Source: Piscibacillus sp052246295 (GTDB lineage: Bacteria; Bacillota; Bacilli; Bacillales; Alkalibacillaceae). From it: a DNA stretch of 64,000 nucleotides. A program made the translations under genes and the position numbers. The stretch lies in NCBI GenBank assembly GCA_052246295.1, contig JBQQCO010000019.1; one strand, given 5' to 3'. The notes under the pieces were generated by a model that worked only from the letters and a program-made list of their open reading frames with translations, was not told where the DNA came from and did not search any database. Shown one piece after another: positions 42,631 through 51,294 of the stretch (the stretch's first letter is position 1; every line of letters starts with the position of its first letter).

Positions 42631-43488
42631 TTACAAACGTTTTTTCGAAATTGCTTGTCTCATGCGGTTAACAGCAGCAGTGGAATCGGCTGATGTTTTA
42701 ATATGATAATTCACATATAACGCGTCAATAATACTTAATTCTGCGATTCTTGAAGCTAGTGCCTCCGTGCGATACTCTGTTTCTTCAGATACTGTATATA
42801 ATGATAGGTCAACAGCTTCAGATAATGGTGATTTCGCAAAGTTGGTGATCGCTACAGTAAACACTCCGCGTTCTCTAGCCAATTCAACCACATCTAAAAT
42901 GTCAATGTTGGCACCTGTATGGGATATGAAAAAAGCGATGTTATTTTCCGTAAGTTGAGATGTTGCCATCAGTTGTAAGTGGGTGTCACAGTATGCATGT
43001 GCATTGACGCCAAGGCGTAGAAACTTATGCTGTGCATCCTGTGCAACGATTCCAGAGCCTCCATTACCAAAGAAGTAGACTCCGTTTGACTTTACTAATT
43101 GTTCCACCACTTGATCAATTATTTCCCCGTTTTGAATTTCTTTAGATCGTTCAATTGCTTGGATATTAGATTGAAAAACTTTTTCCGTAATCTCAATGGC
43201 GGAATCATCTTCACTAATCTCTTCATGAATATCTTCAATTGGTGCTACAACCTCAGCAGCTAAAGCTATTTTTAATGCCTGATAACCTTTAAAACCAAGT
43301 CTTCTACAGAAACGAAAGACCGTGGCTTCCGCAATGCCTAAATCATCTGCTACTTGGTTAATCGTTGTATGGATAATTAGCTGTGGATTACGCAAAATAT
43401 ATGTAGCTATTTGTTTTTCTTTTTCACTAAATTGAGTCATGGACCCTCTAATACGGTTGAGTACGTGTTTTTGTGTTGTCTCTTCCAT
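42631..43488 (-). CDS. MurR/RpiR family regulator of sugar-acid genes
   Basis: 285 residues, ATG 43488 behind GGAGGG. N-terminal HTH_6 domain (TINQVADDLGIAEATVFRFCRRLGF) and C-terminal SIS domain (about 125-270; VYFFGNGGSGIVAQDAQHKF), which binds phosphosugars such as 6-phosphogluconate. First gene of the gntK transcript and divergent from gnd and the TRAP genes; GAAAAAAATTTTC palindromes in between are candidate sites. Confidence 0.88.
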   Translation of the reverse strand: MEETTQKHVLNRIRGSMTQFSEKEKQIATYILRNPQLIIHTTINQVADDLGIAEATVFRFCRRLGFKGYQALKIALAAEVVAPIEDIHEEISEDDSAIEITEKVFQSNIQAIERSKEIQNGEIIDQVVEQLVKSNGVYFFGNGGSGIVAQDAQHKFLRLGVNAHAYCDTHLQLMATSQLTENNIAFFISHTGANIDILDVVELARERGVFTVAITNFAKSPLSEAVDLSLYTVSEETEYRTEALASRIAELSIIDALYVNYHIKTSADSTAAVNRMRQAISKKRL

Positions 43489-43590
43489 GGCAAACCCTCC
43501 GACCTATAACTTTACTACTATAATAATAGACTAAATGAAAAAAAATTCAAATTGAAGAGGGAATTATGAAAAAAAATTTAAAAAAACATA

Positions 43591-43641
43591 TTGATGTCAG
43601 AAAAATTTATTGTATAATCAAAGTTGAGAAAAAAATTTTCA
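43591..43641 (+). promoter_or_regulatory. gnd/TRAP operon promoter with RpiR-type operator
   Basis: TTGATG, 16 bases, TATAAT (43613-43618, with TG before it), followed by the palindrome GAAAAAAATTTTC at 43629-43641. Similar A8/T-type half sites (ATGAAAAAAAATT) occur at about 43534 and 43566. The arrangement fits repression by the divergent RpiR protein. Confidence 0.6.
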
Positions 43642-43679
43642 TAACTTTTCTAATCATGAATTAAGAAAGGAGTTACCAA

Positions 43680-44576
43680 ATGCAAGTTGGATTAATTGGT
43701 CTTGGGAAAATGGGATATAACTTAGCATTAAATCTCATGGACCATGGACATCAAGTAGTAGCAAACGACGTAAACAAAGACCAAGTCCAGAGCATCGCTG
43801 AAGCTGGCGCTCAACCAGCTGACAGTTTGGACGAACTGGTAAGCCAGTTAGAGAAACCTAGAACCGTTTGGGTCATGGTGCCTGCTGGGGAAATTACAGA
43901 TCAAGTAATCGACCAGTTAAAGAATGTTTTAGATGAGGGTGACCGAGTGATAGATGGTGGTAACTCCAACTACAAGGATAGCCTTCGTCATACAGAATCA
44001 CTACAAGAAAAAGGAATTTACTTTTTCGATGTAGGCACAAGTGGTGGGACTGAAGGTGCTCGTCATGGTGGAAACTACATGATTGGTGGGGACCAAGAGC
44101 AGTTTAAACAAATCGAGCCGATCTTCAAAGACACTGCAGTTGAAAACGGTTACCTGTACACAGGTCGTAATGGAAGTGGACATTTCTTGAAAATGGTTCA
44201 CAACGGAATTGAGTACGGCATGATGCAAGCGATTGCCGAAGGGTTTGAAATCCTTGAAAAAAGTCCATTTGATTATGACTATGAAGCGGTATCTAAAGTA
44301 TGGAACAATGGTTCTGTCATCCGTTCATGGTTAATTGAATTAATGGAACATGCATTCTCTAAGGATGCTAGCCTTGAATCAATCAGAGGTGTGATGAACT
44401 CTTCTGGTGAAGGTAAATGGACTGTTGAAAGTGCCATTGAATTCGAAATGGCTGCTCCAGTGATTGCGATGTCACTTATGATGCGTTATCGCTCTCAAGA
44501 AGATGACACGTTCTCTGGAAAAGTTGTGGCAGCTTTACGTAATGAATTTGGTGGACATGCTGTTGTTAAAAAATAA
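43680..44576 (+). CDS. gnd: 6-phosphogluconate dehydrogenase, short decarboxylating type
   Basis: 298 residues, RBS AGAAAGGAG. NAD(P)-binding GLIGLGKMGYNLALNL, and the catalytic Lys-Asn segment FLKMVHNGIEYGMMQA. The short form (about 300 rather than 470 residues) resembles the YqeC/GntZ-type, NAD-preferring enzymes. Converts 6-phosphogluconate to ribulose 5-phosphate and CO2, next after gluconate kinase. Confidence 0.9.
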   Translation: MQVGLIGLGKMGYNLALNLMDHGHQVVANDVNKDQVQSIAEAGAQPADSLDELVSQLEKPRTVWVMVPAGEITDQVIDQLKNVLDEGDRVIDGGNSNYKDSLRHTESLQEKGIYFFDVGTSGGTEGARHGGNYMIGGDQEQFKQIEPIFKDTAVENGYLYTGRNGSGHFLKMVHNGIEYGMMQAIAEGFEILEKSPFDYDYEAVSKVWNNGSVIRSWLIELMEHAFSKDASLESIRGVMNSSGEGKWTVESAIEFEMAAPVIAMSLMMRYRSQEDDTFSGKVVAALRNEFGGHAVVKK

Positions 44577-44609
44577 TGCAATTATAAATTTTAAAAGGGG
44601 TTGTATAAA

Positions 44610-45668
44610 GTGAAAAAGTTAATGACTTTATTTGCTTTATCACTACTAGCGTTCGTTTTAGTCGCTTGTGGTGGTGGAGACAGTAACGAAACAGAACAGA
44701 ATGGTGAAAATGAAAGCGCTTCAGAGTCTGAAGGTGGCGAAAAAGTAATTCGTGCTGGTATTGGTCTAAACCAAAACCACCCACAGTATAAAGGTTTACT
44801 TAAGTTCAAAGAGATTGTTGAAGAAGAAACTGGCGGTGAAATCACAGTTGAAACTTACCATAGTGGTCAGCTAGGTGACGACCGTACGATGACAGAAGCT
44901 TTACAATTAGGTACTCAGGAAGTAACAATTCCTTCTACAGCACCGATTGCAAACTTCGTACCTGAGTTCAGCGTATTTGATATTCCGTTCCTTTTACCAA
45001 GTGAAGAGGTTGCAGATGAAGTATTAGCTGGTGACGTTGCACAAGATTTACTAGCTAAGCTAGAAGAAAAAGATTTAGTTGGTTTATCTTATTGGGAAAA
45101 CGGATTCCGTGACTTAACGAACAGTGAGCGTCCTGTTGAAACATTAGAAGACTTTGATGGATTAAAGATCCGTACAATGGAAAATGACCTACACTTAGAA
45201 GCGTTCAAAGCTTTAGGTGCAAACCCAACACCAATGGCATTCACTGAGTTATTCACTGCAATGCAACAAGGTACAGTTGATGGTCAGGAAAACCCATATG
45301 CAACAATTTATTTAGAAAACTTCTATGAAGTACAAGATTACGTGTCAGACACGCATCACGTATATAGCCCATTCGTATTCTTAATGAGCAAACAGTTCTA
45401 TGATGGTCTAACTGAAGAGCAACAAGAAATCGTTCGTTCTGCAGCTGAAGAAGCTGGAGAGCACCAAATCAAGTTAAACCGTGAAGCAAACGCTGAGTAC
45501 CTTCAAAACTTACAAGATGAGGGCATGGAATTCTCTGAAATTAGCGATGAAGAGCGTCAAAAAATGGTTGATACAGTACAACCAGTTATCGAAGACTTCA
45601 AGGATGATATTGGTCCAGAAGTTGTAGACGGTATCATGGAAGCTGTTGAAAACGCTCAAGGTGAATAA
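44610..45668 (+). CDS. TRAP transporter substrate-binding lipoprotein (DctP)
   Basis: 352 residues from GTG 44610, nine bases after GGGG. Lipoprotein signal ends LVAC with Cys20, as expected in a Gram-positive TRAP system. DctP family: DQNHPQYKG-like start (LNQNHPQYKGLLKF), GLKIRTMENDLHLEAFKALGANPTPM and VDGQENPYATI. The strongly acidic surface is notable. Binds a sugar acid, from the neighbours. Confidence 0.9.
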   Translation: MKKLMTLFALSLLAFVLVACGGGDSNETEQNGENESASESEGGEKVIRAGIGLNQNHPQYKGLLKFKEIVEEETGGEITVETYHSGQLGDDRTMTEALQLGTQEVTIPSTAPIANFVPEFSVFDIPFLLPSEEVADEVLAGDVAQDLLAKLEEKDLVGLSYWENGFRDLTNSERPVETLEDFDGLKIRTMENDLHLEAFKALGANPTPMAFTELFTAMQQGTVDGQENPYATIYLENFYEVQDYVSDTHHVYSPFVFLMSKQFYDGLTEEQQEIVRSAAEEAGEHQIKLNREANAEYLQNLQDEGMEFSEISDEERQKMVDTVQPVIEDFKDDIGPEVVDGIMEAVENAQGE

Positions 45669-45688
45669 TAAATTATAGGCCCCCACCT

Positions 45689-45722
45689 AAACTCTTGCTG
45701 CCCAAATGGGTGGCAAGAGTTT
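45689..45722 (+). terminator. Attenuating terminator between dctP and dctQ
   Basis: Ten-base stem AAACTCTTGC / GCAAGAGTTT plus inner CCC / GGG pairs. Read-through must feed the membrane subunits, so it should lower their level relative to the binding protein. Confidence 0.8.
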
Positions 45723-45780
45723 TGCCTTATTATAAAAACATTAAATAATTGGGGAAATCGGTAAGCATTGAGGTGAAGAC

Positions 45781-46341
45781 ATGGTCATTTTAAAGAAAAT
45801 TGAACAACATCTTGAAGAATGGTTGTTAGTCATTTTTGGTAGTGTCATGACAGCTGTCATTTTTCTACAAGTTGTGATGAGGGAGATGGGGAATTCACTC
45901 TCTTGGTCGGAAGAATTAGGTCGATATTGTTTTATATGGCTTGTTTATATAGGTATTAGTTATGGTGTTAAAAAGCAACGTCATATTAAAGTGGATGTAT
46001 TGTTAGTTTTATTAAAAGATAAATGGAAAGTTGTTTTATCGCTATTTGCAAACCTTTTATTCTTAGTGTTTGCTGCATTAGTCGTGTATTACGGTACAGA
46101 GATCTCATCTAATCTTTTAAGGTTGGGTCAAAAGTCTCCTGCCTTACAAATTGAGATGGGGATTGTGTATTTAGCAGCCCCTATAGGTATGGGACTTACC
46201 ATGTTCCGCCTTGTTCAAAACATGTATAGTCAAGTTTTAATGTTAATCGGTAAAAAAGAAATGGATGTAGCGGACGAGAGAGAAAGAATATTAGAGGAAG
46301 AGGAGGAGTTGACAGATGACAGTAGCGGTCCTGTTCGGTAG
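45781..46341 (+). CDS. TRAP transporter small membrane subunit (DctQ)
   Basis: 186 residues, RBS TTGAGGTGAAG. Four membrane spans with the DctQ hallmark SWSEELGRYCFIWLVYIG. The C-terminal acidic tail overlaps the start of dctM by 26 bases in another frame. Confidence 0.9.
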   Translation: MVILKKIEQHLEEWLLVIFGSVMTAVIFLQVVMREMGNSLSWSEELGRYCFIWLVYIGISYGVKKQRHIKVDVLLVLLKDKWKVVLSLFANLLFLVFAALVVYYGTEISSNLLRLGQKSPALQIEMGIVYLAAPIGMGLTMFRLVQNMYSQVLMLIGKKEMDVADERERILEEEEELTDDSSGPVR

Positions 46342-47596
46342 TTTCGCGTTATTATTACTTCTAAGTGTCCCGATTGGAATTGCTTTAGGGATCTCGACGT
46401 TATTAACGATTGTATATTCTGAGTCTGTTCCAATTCTCTTCCTTATGAAAGAGCTTATTACGTCATTAGATTCTTTCCCAATTATGGCGGTACCATTCTT
46501 TATCCTAGCAGGTGAAATCATGGGTAAAGGTGGTATTTCGGAAAGATTATTCAATTTCGCCAACTCGTTAGTCGGAAGTAAAACTGGTGGATTCGCGATT
46601 GCTACGATTGTAACGTGTATGTTTTTTGCGGCAATCTCTGGCTCTGGTCCTGCAACGGTTGCAGCGATTGGTTCAATCATGATTCCTGCTATGGTTCGTA
46701 AAGGGTATGATAAACCGTTTGCAACAGCAACAGTAGCAGCTGCAGGTTCCATTGGTGTTATCATTCCGCCAAGTATCCCGATGGTCATCTATGGTGTAAC
46801 AGGTGGAGCTTCAGTTGGTGATATGTTTATCGCAGGTATTTTACCTGGAATCTTAGTTGGTGTAGCACTTATGGCTTGGGCTTATATCTACTCTAAGAAA
46901 AAAGGTTATAAAGGTACGCTTGAGAAAATCACAATCAGTCACATTCTAAAATCATTTTGGGATGCCAAGTGGGCAATGGTGATTCCAGTTATTATCTTAG
47001 GTGGTATTTATGGCGGTATTTTTACACCAACAGAAGCTGCTGTAGTAGCCGTTGTTTATGGTTTAGTTGTTGGTCTATTCTTACACAGAGAGCTTAAGAT
47101 TAAACACTTACCAAAAATTATTGCAGATTCATCTCTAACAACTGCAACGGTATTAATTATCGTTGGTACAGCAAATGCGTTTGGTAAACTACTTACGATT
47201 GAACAAATTCCAAACCAAATCGCAGAGTGGATGCTTGCGTTAACGGAAAGTAAAATTTTACTGATTTTACTCATTACAGCTCTATTATTATTAGTTGGTT
47301 GTTTTATGGACACAATCGCAGCGATTATTATTTTAACGCCAATATTATTACCGATTGCGTTGAATATCGGATATGACCCGATTCATTTCGGTATTATTAT
47401 GGTCGTTAGCTTGGCGATTGGGTTTATTACGCCTCCTCTTGGGGTTAACCTATTCGTCAGTTCGGGGATATCAGGGCTTTCGATTGAAAGGATATCAAAA
47501 GCTGTCATTCCATTCTTCTTAGCTATGGTATTCTCTGTCTTGATGATCGTGTTTATACCTGAAATTTCATTATGGTTAATCTCGCTAGGAGATTAA
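46316..47596 (+). CDS. TRAP transporter large membrane subunit (DctM)
   Basis: 426 residues, RBS GAGGAGGAG. About twelve membrane spans; DctM motifs FFILAGEIMGKGGISERL, GSGPATVAAIGSIMIPAM, PPSIPMVIYG and GCFMDTIAAIIILTP. Forms the sodium-coupled channel with DctQ. Confidence 0.92.
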   Translation: MTVAVLFGSFALLLLLSVPIGIALGISTLLTIVYSESVPILFLMKELITSLDSFPIMAVPFFILAGEIMGKGGISERLFNFANSLVGSKTGGFAIATIVTCMFFAAISGSGPATVAAIGSIMIPAMVRKGYDKPFATATVAAAGSIGVIIPPSIPMVIYGVTGGASVGDMFIAGILPGILVGVALMAWAYIYSKKKGYKGTLEKITISHILKSFWDAKWAMVIPVIILGGIYGGIFTPTEAAVVAVVYGLVVGLFLHRELKIKHLPKIIADSSLTTATVLIIVGTANAFGKLLTIEQIPNQIAEWMLALTESKILLILLITALLLLVGCFMDTIAAIIILTPILLPIALNIGYDPIHFGIIMVVSLAIGFITPPLGVNLFVSSGISGLSIERISKAVIPFFLAMVFSVLMIVFIPEISLWLISLGD

Positions 47597-47603
47597 TCAC
47601 ATG

Positions 47604-47637
47604 CTGGCAGAGTGGTCGGCCATTCTGTCAGTTGCTT
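47604..47637 (+). terminator. Hairpin terminator after dctM
   Basis: Stem CTGGCAGAGTGG / CCATTCTGTCAG (one internal G-T) with loop TCGG, then GTTGCTTTTTTT. The aldolase gene follows, so read-through or a new promoter must supply it. Confidence 0.7.
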
Positions 47638-47660
47638 TTTTATTTAGTTAATCATGTGAC

Positions 47661-47706
47661 ATCACTTTCGGTGACGCTTGCCACAGAAAGCGTCCGCGGT
47701 TAGCGA
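47661..47706 (+). repeat. Fragment related to the 3' end of the dispersed repeat
   Basis: GAAAGCGTCC and the neighbouring GCC and AGCGA blocks match the end of copy 1 near 25012-25035. The fragment can fold through GACGCTT / AAGCGTC. Short match, so treated as a possible remnant. Confidence 0.35.
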
Positions 47707-47737
47707 TATTTTATTTAACATCTAAGGAGTGCATGAG

Positions 47738-48385
47738 ATGAGTAAGATTAAAGATTTGGAGCGTCTGAAAGAGTCTGGTGTTGTAGCCGTTCTAAGACGT
47801 GTTCCGAAAGAGAAGTTATTTCCGTTAGTTGAAACATTAGTTAGTGCTGGCGTGAACGTCTTAGAGCTTACAGTTGATAGTGAAGATGCTTATCAATCAA
47901 TTAAAGAGCTGCGCAAACAATTCAGTGACCAGGCATTAATTGGAGCTGGGACCGTTTTAATAACTGATGAGGCAACAGAAGCCATTGATGCAGGAGCTCA
48001 GTTCATTTTCTCACCATCTTTTGATGAAGACGTTGTAAAATTAAGTGTAGATCGTGACGTCATTTCGATTCCAGGTGTTATGACACCTACAGAAGTCGTC
48101 AAAGCTCATCAGGCAGGTGCTGATGTTGTGAAAATTTTCCCTGCTTCTGCTGTTGGACCAAAATACTTAAAAGATCTACAAGGTCCATTAGGGCATATTC
48201 CAATGATCCCAACAGGTGGTGTTAGTGTTGATAATACAGCGTCATTTATCCGAAATGGGGCTGTGGCAGTTGGAGTCGGTGGCTCGTTAATCGATAAAAA
48301 ACTAATTGAACAAGATGATTGGTCAGCAATGAAAGCAAAAGCAGAAGCGATTAAAGCAGAAGTTGAAAAAGGAAGGCGTGCATAA
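47738..48385 (+). CDS. eda: 2-keto-3-deoxy-6-phosphogluconate aldolase
   Basis: 215 residues from ATG 47738 behind CTAAGGAG. KDPG/KHG aldolase: GVVAVLRRVPKEKLF, GAGTVLITDEATEAIDAGA and the Schiff-base Lys in VVKIFPASAVGPKYLKDL. Splits KDPG (or KDPGal) to pyruvate and glyceraldehyde 3-phosphate. Directly followed by the dehydratase gene. Confidence 0.92.
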   Translation: MSKIKDLERLKESGVVAVLRRVPKEKLFPLVETLVSAGVNVLELTVDSEDAYQSIKELRKQFSDQALIGAGTVLITDEATEAIDAGAQFIFSPSFDEDVVKLSVDRDVISIPGVMTPTEVVKAHQAGADVVKIFPASAVGPKYLKDLQGPLGHIPMIPTGGVSVDNTASFIRNGAVAVGVGGSLIDKKLIEQDDWSAMKAKAEAIKAEVEKGRRA

Positions 48386-48386
48386 C

Positions 48387-49535
48387 TTGAAAATAACGAA
48401 GCTGACAACTTATGTCGTGCCACCAAGGTGGTGCTTCCTTAAAGTAGAAACTGATGAAGGGCTTGTCGGTTGGGGTGAACCTGTCATTGAAGGGCGAGCG
48501 GAAACCGTTCAAGCTGCTGTTCATGAATTAGAAGACTATTTAATCGGAAAGAATCCACTTCATATTGAAGATCATTGGAATGTCATGTACCGTGCTGGTT
48601 TTTATCGTGGTGGACCGATTATGATGAGTGCAATCGCGGGGATTGACCAAGCACTTTGGGACATAAAAGGAAAATATTATCAGACCCCTGTCTATGAATT
48701 AATGGGTGGTGCTTGCCGAGATTCGATTAAAGTATATTCTTGGATTGGGGGCGACCGTCCTTCTGATGTGGGGCAGTCTGCTAAAGACGTAGTGGATAAA
48801 GGATTCCATGCGATTAAAATGAATGGGACTGAAGAGCTTCAGTATATTGATACGTACGATAAAATTGACCAAGTCGTTGAACGCGTACAGGCGGTTAGAG
48901 ATGCGGTTGGACAAAATATTGGAATCGGTATTGATCTTCACGGACGCGTTCATAAACCGATGGCGAAAATTTTAGCAAAAGAACTGGAACCTTATCGTCT
49001 AATGTTTATCGAAGAGCCTGTTCTACCAGAAAACAATGAGGCATTAAGAGATATTGCGACTCATACGGCAACCCCTATCGCAACTGGTGAGAGAATGTAT
49101 TCACGTTGGGACTTCAAGCCATTATTAGAAGATGGATACGTGGACATCATTCAACCAGACTTGTCACATGCAGGTGGTATTACAGAAGTTAAGAAGATCG
49201 CTAGTATGGCAGAAGCTTATGATGTTGGACTGGCGCCACACTGTCCACTAGGTCCAATTGCGCTTGCAGCTTGTTTACAAGTGGATGCGACAAGTCATAA
49301 TGCGTTTATTCAAGAACAAAGCTTAGGAATTCATTATAATAAAGGCAATGATTTGTTAGACTATATTGAAGACCGATCTGTTTTCGATTATCAGGACGGC
49401 CATGTTAAATTGCCTAAAGGTCCTGGATTAGGAATATCCATCAATGAAGAATATGTTAAGGAAATGGCTGAGAAAGGCCATCGTTGGCGTAACCCTGTAT
49501 GGAGACACCAAGACGGAACTGTTGCTGAATGGTAA
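48387..49535 (+). CDS. dgoD: D-galactonate dehydratase (enolase superfamily)
   Basis: 382 residues. TTG 48387 is preferred: GGAAGG is ten bases upstream and the protein then begins LKITKLTTYVVPPRW, matching known DgoD N-termini. Family residues: GRVHKPMAKIL with the general-acid region DLHGR, metal ligands in FIEEPV and ATGERMYSRWDF, and His in LAPHCPLGPIAL. End RNPVWRHQDGTVAEW is nearly that of E. coli DgoD. Makes 2-keto-3-deoxygalactonate. Confidence 0.9.
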   Translation: MKITKLTTYVVPPRWCFLKVETDEGLVGWGEPVIEGRAETVQAAVHELEDYLIGKNPLHIEDHWNVMYRAGFYRGGPIMMSAIAGIDQALWDIKGKYYQTPVYELMGGACRDSIKVYSWIGGDRPSDVGQSAKDVVDKGFHAIKMNGTEELQYIDTYDKIDQVVERVQAVRDAVGQNIGIGIDLHGRVHKPMAKILAKELEPYRLMFIEEPVLPENNEALRDIATHTATPIATGERMYSRWDFKPLLEDGYVDIIQPDLSHAGGITEVKKIASMAEAYDVGLAPHCPLGPIALAACLQVDATSHNAFIQEQSLGIHYNKGNDLLDYIEDRSVFDYQDGHVKLPKGPGLGISINEEYVKEMAEKGHRWRNPVWRHQDGTVAEW

Positions 49536-49559
49536 TGAAGTTTAAATGGAGGTGCTCTT

Positions 49560-49820
49560 ATGTCAGAGTCCATTAGTGAAAATATTCGTATTCAATTAAG
49601 TGATGCTCAAACAATCATGGATTTGAGTCAGTTAATTCAAAAGTATGATGCTGAAATTTTTCTAAAAAAGAATGTTCATGGTAGTATGAGAGAAGCGAAC
49701 TTAAAAAGTATCTTAGGTTTAATTAACCTTCAATTGTCTGGTGATGATCAAGTCACCATTATTTGTGAAGGACCTGAAGCTAAAGATGCTTTAGAAGCAA
49801 TTAAAGATTTCTTGAAATAA
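49560..49820 (+). CDS. HPr-like protein lacking the phosphorylatable His15
   Basis: 86 residues, RBS GGAGGTG. Aligned by eye to B. subtilis HPr, KYDAEIFL and NLKSILGLINL match KYDADVNL and NLKSIMGVMSL, so the regulatory Ser46 is kept (Ser50 here). The active-site stretch HARPA is gone: Asp15 occupies the His15 place and Gln17 the Arg17 place, with a four-residue insertion before the Ser site. It thus cannot carry a PTS phosphoryl group but could be a Ser-phosphorylated CcpA partner like Crh. Found at the end of a sugar-acid operon, 24 bases after dgoD. Confidence 0.75.
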   Translation: MSESISENIRIQLSDAQTIMDLSQLIQKYDAEIFLKKNVHGSMREANLKSILGLINLQLSGDDQVTIICEGPEAKDALEAIKDFLK

Positions 49821-49829
49821 GTAAGATGT

Positions 49830-49860
49830 TAAAGCGTCTGTTTACAGGCGCTTTAGTTTT
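49830..49860 (+). terminator. Terminator of the sugar-acid operon
   Basis: Stem TAAAGCGTCTG / CAGGCGCTTTA (one G-T pair) with loop TTTA, then GTTTT. Confidence 0.85.
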
Positions 49861-49916
49861 GACTAATATTGACAACATAGATATGAAAGTAACAACAATA
49901 GGAAGCTGGTGTACTT

Positions 49917-50813
49917 ATGGGGATTTTCCTTCAGGTTGTATTGCCGATTGTTAGTGTATTCGCAATCGGTTTTATATTACAGAAGTGGAAGAAGCTAGAC
50001 GTTAAACCAGTCTCAGCTGTGACCATTTATATTTTTATACCATTTTTAGTGTTCCAAGCTTTTTACGGTGAAAAGTTTGGCGGAGAGTTTTCGATTATTG
50101 TCGCTGTTAATTTTATATTATTATTCGCAATCATCGCAGTAACGAAAATATCCTCCTTGTTAAGAAAATGGAATCGCGGTGAAGAAAGTGGTATGATTCT
50201 GGCGACGGCATTTATGAACTCCGGGAACTACGGGACCCCAATTGTCTTATTCGCGCTAGGTGAAGAGGCATTTCGTTACGCCATTTTGTTTATGGCAGTT
50301 CAGACAATCGTTATGAATTTATTTGGTGTTTATTATGCATCTCGTGGAAATTATGAAATTCGATATGCCATTTATGCTGTGTTTAAAATGCCGACCACAT
50401 ATGCAATTATTGTAGCGCTTGGCTTAAACTTTTTAGGTGTAGATTTACACTCGCGCGTGATTGAAATGGTAGACTTTATGGCAGCTGTTGCACTACCACT
50501 TATGATGATTGTATTAGGAATGCAGCTAGCTAATATTAAGTTTGATCAGTTTGAAACAGGGAAAGTAGCCCTTGGAACAGTTATAAAATTAGTGCTTATG
50601 CCGGTCGTGGCGTGGTTATGCGTCATGCTTTGGCCAATGCCAGATTTGCTAGGAAAAGTCTTAATAATCTTAGCAGCAATGCCAACTGCAGCTACAACAA
50701 CCATGTTCGCGTTAGAGTTTAGATCTCGACCAGACCTTGTTTCAAGTGTCACCTTAGTAACAACCTTGCTAAGCATTGTGACCCTGTCGGTTTTACTCAT
50801 CTTTTTGGTATAA
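49917..50813 (+). CDS. AEC family transporter
   Basis: 298 residues with about ten membrane spans. AEC (auxin efflux carrier) features: GMILATAFMNSGNYGTPIVLFALGEEA (in part: NSGNYGTPIVLF) and LMMIVLGMQLANI. Bacterial members often move malate, malonate or other organic acids. Separate from the operon upstream, judged by the terminator. Confidence 0.85.
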   Translation: MGIFLQVVLPIVSVFAIGFILQKWKKLDVKPVSAVTIYIFIPFLVFQAFYGEKFGGEFSIIVAVNFILLFAIIAVTKISSLLRKWNRGEESGMILATAFMNSGNYGTPIVLFALGEEAFRYAILFMAVQTIVMNLFGVYYASRGNYEIRYAIYAVFKMPTTYAIIVALGLNFLGVDLHSRVIEMVDFMAAVALPLMMIVLGMQLANIKFDQFETGKVALGTVIKLVLMPVVAWLCVMLWPMPDLLGKVLIILAAMPTAATTTMFALEFRSRPDLVSSVTLVTTLLSIVTLSVLLIFLV

Positions 50814-50826
50814 ATTAGGATTTTCT

Positions 50827-50861
50827 TTCATAGGTTTAATAAGTTTAAACCCTTATGAAAG
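50827..50861. repeat. Inverted repeat after the AEC gene
   Basis: CTTTCAT-GGTTTAA and TTTAAACC-TATGAAAG arms around TAAG. No T-run on either strand; may end or stabilise the AEC transcript. Confidence 0.5.
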
Positions 50862-50873
50862 AAGATGAAATCG

Positions 50874-51245
50874 ATGGTCGTATGGATGTTTAGGTTTCGG
50901 TCTTATATTTTTTAGTCGGCGTATTGATGATGGCAATATATGTCACAAGCTCATGATTATACGTTAATAGGTGTACACGTTCATATTAATTTGATAGGGT
51001 GGGTATCTTTTGCTTTAGCAGCTGTTATCTATAAGCTTTATCCAAACGCAGCTAAGAGTTGGATGGCAAAAACACACTTCTGGTTACACACAATTGGCCT
51101 CCCACTCATGATGTACGCGTTAGCCCAGTACATTCAAGGCGCTGAGTTTGCCGGATTCGTCGCATTTGGCATGATGATGTCATACGCCATTATTCTAGGC
51201 GTGATCTTATTCGTGATAAATGTGTTTGTTAATGTGAGGGATTAA
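50874..51245 (+). pseudogene. Small cytochrome c oxidase subunit I-like protein, 5' end frameshifted
   Basis: An intact frame from ATG 50940 encodes 101 residues starting MSQAHDYTLIGVHVHINLIGW, with three membrane spans, like small CcoN-related proteins of Bacillaceae. It has no RBS. Upstream, ATG 50874 opens the same frame (MVVWMFRFRSYIF) but stops; the missing first span (LVGVLMMAIY) is read in another frame between. One lost T in the TTTTTT tract near 50911 and one extra base near 50939 would restore a protein of about 124 residues. Either a double-frameshift pseudogene or read errors. Confidence 0.5.
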
Positions 51246-51282
51246 GTAAAAACCAGAACCTGTTGAGCAGGTTCTGGTTTTT
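51246..51282 (+). terminator. Terminator
   Basis: Perfect 15-base stem AAAAACCAGAACCTG / CAGGTTCTGGTTTTT with loop TTGAG. Confidence 0.92.
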
Positions 51283-51294
51283 GATTAGAAGTAT

